From positions 1 to 64,000 of the forward strand of contig JAKSYS010000275.1 of NCBI GenBank assembly GCA_022925895.1: a stretch of 64,000 nt of DNA. Direction: 5' to 3'. Below, in pieces: positions 58,179 to 64,000 of the stretch (position 1 is the stretch's first letter; each line of letters opens with the position of its first letter). Origin of the DNA: Fragilaria crotonensis. Its lineage: Eukaryota; Bacillariophyta; Fragilariophyceae; Fragilariales; Fragilariaceae. Below the pieces are notes generated by a model. The model was not told the DNA's origin, did not search any database, and was given only the letters and a program-made list of their open reading frames with translations. The position numbers were made by a program, and so were the translations under genes.

Positions 58179-60288
58179 TTACATAACTAGGTTTGGATTA
58201 AGCCTCCCCCCCCTCTTCCTATCATCAATGATAGCATTGATTATCTTTGTCACAGACGTTCCGGCACCATACACAGAATAAATATGGTCTATGGCGGTAT
58301 CAGAGGTCAAACCTCTGTTCACCATCCTGAGCACCATTCTCCAAATCACATTCCGACGAAAATACTTGTGCTTGGATTTTCCACGTTCCAAGTGTGTAAA
58401 CTGCGATGCTGGCTTCCTCCCTCCAATACCAAACATGTACTCTGCCCACAGGTCATACAAGTTGCGGGGGCATGGGCTCAGACTGGCTGCTGCTGTTCTT
58501 GCGAGGTTTTGCAACCCCGCCGCAGCTAGCATGTTGTCATCATTGTTGCCGCCGCCCCCGACACCAGCGCCAGCAATGGCGCCAGCACCCTGCACAACCC
58601 GAACGGCTGCTGTAATTCCCAGCCTCCTCATGTTCGTATTCACAATTCCAAAGTTCCTCTGCATCCAAGTTCGATCTGCCACCTGAGACAACTTGATCTC
58701 GTGGACCTCGCGACGCACCTGCGTTGCTAATGAATGAACAGCCATCAATTGTGCATTCATCCCCGCTCCCGGCCTCCCTCCTGCTATGCCACCAACAACT
58801 GCACCGCCGCCACCGCCGCCTTCGTCATCTTCAACGTTATCAATCGCATCAATGAAAACACTTCCTTGATCTCCACTTACTATCACAGGCACTCGGTGAA
58901 TTGGATTGTAGTTCTCGCCCTCAACGTCAACTCCTGAAGCCGTAAGGATTTCTTGTAATTCCGTCTTGATTCGATGCTTGAATTCCTCTGGGATGAAGTT
59001 ATCAGACACGGCATCATTGCAATAAATGAACCAAAGAAAAGCTTTACCAAGAACCAGTGCACACGAGTCCGGTAATCGTCGACGGATGTTCGGAACAACG
59101 AGTAAGAACAAACGTCTTCATCATTTCAATGTTGGCTCCAGCAGCATCATCGACAACACCGCCATTGACACTCGAGTCTTCATTCGGAAACAAATAGAAA
59201 CAAGCCCCTCCGATGCATAGCTTCTCTGCAACTTTAGCATCCGGGTAAGGCAGCTCTACATCGTCATACACATCAGAAACTCGCCCTTTGGATTTCCACC
59301 TGCCCCGGATATCTTTCTCGTCTTTGTTGCATCCACATTTCCGAGCGTGCGTAGCTGCATACTTACGAATGCTGTGACTACCAAGCAAGCACCCACTGTC
59401 ATCAGCATTACGAGTCCTCCATCTTAAATACTTTCTGCCCGAAAATAGTCTGCGCAATATTTTTGCCTTCTGTCCACCGCTAGGAACATCAACATCGTCG
59501 CTAAACGAGAACACATACGGCGAAGCCCCAGCACTCGCATTAGCACGCATATTCATCTCCATCCAAATCGCCAAACTTACCAGGACACAGTACATTGTGT
59601 CCATTGATCTAAGATAATTTGCCAGGAGCATCGCGCTCGTCTCCAACGTTCTTTGACCAATTCAACTTCGTCTTCAAGCAATTCGAAAACGAATCATGAA
59701 CGCGAAGGTGATCTATCAAAACCTGCGTGGTGTCATCGATCCTTCCAATTACATGAAACTGGAAATTGATCAAGGCACTCATACCGTATCGCCACAACAT
59801 ACTGTTACTCACGTCACGTAATACTGTGTGCAACGATCGAAACTCCACTTCCGTAATAGCCCTACGAGTCTGAGACATCACACCCTGTTTTCTTACCTCC
59901 TTTTCTTTACGCTTTATAAGATTGATCTCGATACTTCTTGTTGGGTTCCCTTCACTTCGACCAGCACTCCACACCATAAGTCTGTCGGGATGAAAGAATG
60001 AGATAGCTTTTTCCAGTACTGCAGCGAACTGGATCTGGCGCCAATTGGGTTAGCATCAACAGGAGGAATAATTGTGCCGAAAGTCCTGAAATTCATCCAA
60101 CGAAGCACGTGTTTAGGCTGAATCGCACAAAGCTCAGCATCAGTGTAAATGTAGTCACGAGCAAATGGTTGACCCGCAATAAATGACATCAGGCTGTCTA
60201 GTGAGGGTTTGTACTGTTTGCCAGTGCCACCAAGAAAACGCTGGGCACGTTGTGCTTCATTTTGAGCTTCGTTTTGAGCAATATCCAT
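58179..60288 (-). CDS. Crypton-like tyrosine recombinase, copy A (frameshifted)
   Basis: A protein of about 690 residues from ATG 60288 to the stop at 58179. N-terminal SAM-like/core-binding part: LRWMNFRTFGTIIPPVDANP, GNPTRSIEINLIKRKEKEVR. Catalytic domain: FHVIGRIDDTTQVL (first Arg), LNWSKNVGDERDAP (Lys), GSHSIRKYAATHARKCG (H-x-x-R), DIRGRWK, and VSDVYDDVELPYPD (probable Tyr nucleophile). C-terminal: a glycine-rich linker, then NLYDLWAEYMFGIGGRKPAS, similar to the GCR1_C DNA-binding domain found in Crypton transposons. Tyrosine recombinases cut and rejoin DNA through a covalent phosphotyrosine. Breaks near 59960 (AAAAA where six A fit), 59645 (CCTGG where CCTTGG fits) and 59090 split it. 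Copy B gives the correct frame at each break. Homologous to copy B over the whole length. Confidence 0.8.
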
Positions 60289-60965
60289 GTTGACACCTGC
60301 TCAACTGTGTGTCAAATTAAATGGATGGTGGAGAAAATGCATCACGGCAACAAGGCCAGAAATTTGTAGCGATCGAATCTGATCTCCTTCAAGGTGTATC
60401 CTGAAATATTGCCTCCGAACAGTTGAATTTCGTTGTATTCGTGTCAGTAAAAAAATCGACTCCACATGCGATAAGGGTTGAATTTACATACCATGCCCCG
60501 CTTGAGAACAATTCTGTATGTTAATACATAATCTACAATGGCCATACCCCATTTTGAGAGCTGGGTATAGATACTAGGTCTACAGATTTGTACAATAGCA
60601 ATACAACATTGGTTGTATTTCCCAGACTCTACAATGGTATTTTCTCGTGGCCAGGTGTACAAGCGTCGTATGCGTACTTTCAGCATACGTTTGGCATACC
60701 ATCAAAATGTAGGGTATTTTGCAGTAGGTCACGTGGTTTTATACTAACACTTGAATTAGGTATCTTGTACCACTAAGTGGTACCCTCGGTAGAGTTTCAC
60801 AGCCCCTTAGTACCACTTGTACCACTCTTTAAGATGAGGCAGAGAGGTGCGCAGTACGTGGTAAACGCATGTATGCCATATGGTATCCACAAGCACCAGC
60901 AGACTGTGTGTCGGAATTTGCATTTCTTCGTACAAGATCAGAGAACACGAGTCGATCACAAAAAA
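60289..60965. promoter_or_regulatory. Divergent intergenic region between two recombinase genes
   Basis: About 680 bases separate the two start codons. There is no other gene. TTGTACCACTAAGTGGTACCC at 60765-60786 is a near-perfect palindrome, and TAGTACCACTTGTACCACT follows it. It probably carries the promoters of both copies; no core element is identifiable by eye. Confidence 0.45.
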
Positions 60966-63109
60966 ATGGTGTCCTACGCTGACGATGACGAACTCGCTGC
61001 GAGCACCGTGCCACCCCTTCAGGGTGTGGCACTGGATTACAAGTCCTCCCTTGACAGTTTGATGTCATTTTCCACGGAGTTGATTATGGGAAGGAACGCC
61101 AGTACACAAAGGGTGAATTGCGAGCTCTGACACCTGATGATGTAGTTGCTTGGATGAATGTGAAAACCTTCGATGACCCTGACCCTCCTTTAGATGCAAA
61201 CCCAACAGAGTGCCGTAGTAGTTCCCTTGAGTTTTGGAAGAAGGCCCTTTCATTCTTTATGCCTGATCGTTTGACTGCATGGGTGTCGGGCCGTAACGAA
61301 GGGAATCCTACACGATCGATTGAAGTGAACAGTCTTATCAGGCGTGTGAAGAAAAAGGAGGTCCGGAAGCAGGGTAAGGCTTCAAAGGTCAAACGTCCAC
61401 TAACACGAGAAGAGTTTCAGAAGATGCAGCATATATTTCAGAGCAACGATAGCTTTCTATGGAAGTATGGTTTGAGCTGTCTAACAAAATTTCAGTTTCA
61501 CATGATTGGCCGCATCGACGATACGACACAGGTGTTGATTGAAAATATCCAGGTTCACGATTTTATCCCAATGCTTTGAAGACTCGTATGAATTGGTCGA
61601 AAAATGTATCCGAGGAACGAGATGCTCCGTGGCAGATTGTGTTGGGTGCAATGGATACGACATATTGTGTACTCACTTGTCTCTCTTTGTGGTTGGAGTT
61701 ACATGCTCGATCGAATCCAAATGCTTTGCTTTCCCCCTATGTGTTTGCTTTTACTAACGACAACACTGTACCTGCTGGAGGTAAGAAATCAAAAGAGATT
61801 GCAGGCACTGCTTTTACTAAAATATTCAGAATGGACGAATTCGCTGGTGGTGTTGTCGACGATAAATTGGGAAGTCATTCAATTCGTAAGTTCGCGTCAA
61901 CGCATGTGCGACGGTCTGGAATTAACAAGGATGATAAGGACATTCGCGGGCGCTGGAAGTTGGCAAAGCGGGTTTCAGATGTTTACGATGATGTCGAATT
62001 GCCCTTTCCTGACGCGAAGGTTGCTGATAAGTTGTGTATTGGCGGTCCGTGCTATTACCTATTCCCTGATGAGTTGTTGGCGACGACTACTGGTGTTGGT
62101 GCTGGCGCTGGAGACGCCGGGTTGACACCTGTGCTTAAGACTTTCATCCTCAGCAACGTCGTTCCAAATATTCGAAAGGTGTTGTCAGAGGATGCGTCGC
62201 TTGTGCTTGGTAAGGCAATGCTTTGGATGATTTACTCACCTTATGATGCGGCAAACGAGATCGTTCCAACGGTCATTAAGGATCAGATTCGACTTGAGTG
62301 GAATGAAATCGTATCGGCTTTGCATCCTGGAATCGATTGCAACAGTCCTTTTTACAATCCTATAAAGAGAGTGCCAGTGGTGATTACGGGCGACGAGGGT
62401 TGTGTGAATATTGATATCATTCCTTCTCTTGATGAAAATGGAAGTGTTGTGGATGGAATGGGAGGAGTCGTTGGTATTGCAAACGGTGGCACTGGCGGAA
62501 GAGGGTAGGAGGTATGGCATCAACAGCTGGCGGATTAGCAGCGCAGTTGTTGGCGGTTCAGTCATTGGCGAGTCAGATTCGTCGCGAGATTCAAGAGTTG
62601 CGATCAAACCAAATGGCTGATAGGGTCGAAACGCGCAAAGGCTTTACTATGGTGAATACAAACATCAGGAGGATCGCGTTGCAACCAGGTTTACGGGGTC
62701 CCGTGGGTACAGTGGCACAGGGAGGGACGAGGGCGACGGGCGGCAATGATGACGACATGGCTGTCGATGCGGTCGCCACACTCAATGGAGTGGGCGCAGC
62801 TCCAGCAGTTCTGAGCCCAACTCCTCGCAATTTGTTCGAACTGTGGCAGGAGTACCAAGTCGGAATTGGAGGGAGGAAGGCAGCTCGGTTGTTTACTAGC
62901 AGGGGGGTGGAAAGAGCAAGTACAAGTACCACCGCCGACTCGTGATTTGGCGGATTATTTCGGGTTTAGTGCGTGGTGGAATGACTGCAGATGCAGCAAT
63001 TGATAGCATTTATGCTATCTATGGACACCAGACAAGTGTCACAATAATCATCAACAGAATCAGAAAGCAAAAGAACGATGGGACCCTGAATCCCAATCTC
63101 AGAATTTAG
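60966..63109 (+). CDS. Crypton-like tyrosine recombinase, copy B (frameshifted)
   Basis: Starts MVSYADDDELAASTVPPLQG at 60966, giving an N-terminus about as long as in copy A. Same plan: SSLEFWKKALSFFMPDRL, FHMIGRIDDTTQVLIE (first Arg), MNWSKNVSEERDAPW (Lys), GSHSIRKFASTHVRRSG (H-x-x-R), DIRGRWK with Trp where many family members have His, VSDVYDDVELPFPD (Tyr), then NLFELWQEYQVGIGGRKAAR of the GCR1_C-like domain, ending GTLNPNLRI. Frame changes near 61081, 61565, 62505 and 62900 fall at GG, TTTT, GGG and GGGGGG runs. The two copies differ widely at the protein level (roughly two-thirds alike in conserved blocks), so they are old relatives, not a recent duplication. As written neither is complete, but the catalytic residues are all present. 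Confidence 0.82.
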
Positions 63110-64000
63110 TTTTAAATTTTTACATGTTGGAAGCGACATGACATGTGATCCGCATGGATCTGTATACACATGTCTGTACTTGTCGAACATTATACTAGCG
63201 AAAAACATGACAGTAAACAACTCAGCGTATTCTAGCTAGCGTATCTCGTGTAAATTACATGTACAGCACTCATTACCGCCTCCCTACGTGGTGGTATAAA
63301 GTATTGCATTAAAAACCCATACTTTCACAGTACCGGACATTTCCTGGTACTTAGGAGCGGATTGTAATCGGAGTACTTGTAGTTGCAACGGAAGATGCGA
63401 CCTTCCCCCAGTATTTTTTGTCGCATGGCGTGCGACAAAAATCCTTCCGAGTTCCGAGTTTTGGGAAACCCCAAAGTATTTGGCCAGTAAAAAAGCTAGC
63501 CTCAATATTTGTGCGACAAAAAATTTCAGCGATCGCAACAATTGAAGTTCGCTTGTTGGCCCTAGAAGGCATGCAGAGCCCAGTTGTGCACCCAATCCTT
63601 TTACTAGAAGTCAAGTGCTCCATACTCTGTAGGTTTTACGTACGGCAAGAAGTGTTGTACACCCCTGTACAAGCAAGAAATTGGTGAACTGCAAAGCAAG
63701 TGCGAACAACAACAAGAACATCATAATCTCGTGATTGCAACTTCCTCAAGGTGCTTCTCCTCATGTCAGGTACCGATGGCTGCATCAATGGTGACCGTGA
63801 TTGGGAAGAAAAGGTGTTCATCATGTCTGTTTCTGCGGATTCAGATGATCACGAAGTGTTGGGCCTTTGTGGCCGTATCCCACAGCCGAGACAATGCCTG
63901 CAAACATGGACATGGGATCCTCCGTTGGTGCCTCCTCTGATGTCTCAACAGCGGACATGCCAGTGAAGTACAAACTATGAGGATGTGCCCACTGATGATG
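63110..64000. other. End of window, no confident gene
   Basis: Short frames only. From about 63730 two plus-strand frames reach 63940-63966 with Ser/Asp-rich peptides (VFIMSVSADSDDHEVLGLCG); a gene might start here and continue past the edge, but I cannot support one. Confidence 0.35.

Overview
The window reads as nuclear DNA of a eukaryotic microalga or other stramenopile, most likely a diatom. This is inferred from gene structure and element types, not from a species match. The genes are short, with small GT-AG introns of about 60-120 bases. Host-type genes sit between Ty1/copia-like LTR retrotransposons, MULE-, hAT- and Harbinger-like DNA-element remnants and Crypton-like tyrosine recombinases. 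Intergenic DNA is unusually rich in GTAC-containing palindromes. I found no rRNA or CRISPR array. I did not systematically exclude tRNA genes.

Layout. 1-7 kb: repeat-rich, with a 731-bp Harbinger-like MITE with TAA duplications and a retroelement fragment. 7.2-8.8 kb: ALG9 mannosyltransferase (+). 10.5-12.2 kb: kinesin-light-chain-like TPR protein (-). 12.5-14.1 kb: a TIR element filled with a 30-bp minisatellite, then a 135-bp tandem repeat. 14.6-17.0 kb: broken MULE transposase (-). 17.1-18.2 kb: 1,090-bp hAT-like non-autonomous element with a perfect 8-bp target-site duplication. 19.8-20.6 kb: palindrome and minisatellite repeat. 20.7-22.6 kb: two small acidic-protein loci with CGCF endings. 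23.26-35.26 kb: a 12-kb copia-like LTR retrotransposon. 35.8-36.8 kb: sulfotransferase-like protein (-). 38.1-39.4 kb: CLP1 (+). 39.6-46.8 kb: a second, 7.2-kb copia-like LTR retrotransposon. 48.5-50.4 kb: ankyrin/coiled-coil protein (+). 51.4-52.9 kb: amino acid transporter (+). 53.4-55.2 kb: secretory sulfotransferase-glycosyltransferase fusion (-). 57-57.8 kb: degenerate minisatellite. 58.2-63.1 kb: two divergent, head-to-head Crypton-like tyrosine recombinase genes.

The host genes do not form one pathway. ALG9 and the sulfotransferase/glycosyltransferase fusion both belong to secretory-pathway glycosylation; CLP1 is RNA processing. The most notable systems are the paired Crypton-like recombinases with a GCR1-C-like DNA-binding tail, the 12-kb element with an oversized Gag region, and the second retrotransposon with hydrophobic segments between Gag zinc knuckle and protease and with non-canonical LTR ends.

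Many long genes are interrupted by single-base frameshifts, often at homopolymers, even in an element whose two LTRs are almost identical. I therefore suspect residual sequencing indels as much as true decay. Where I give one span for a gene with shifts, the span is the real extent and the frame changes are described.
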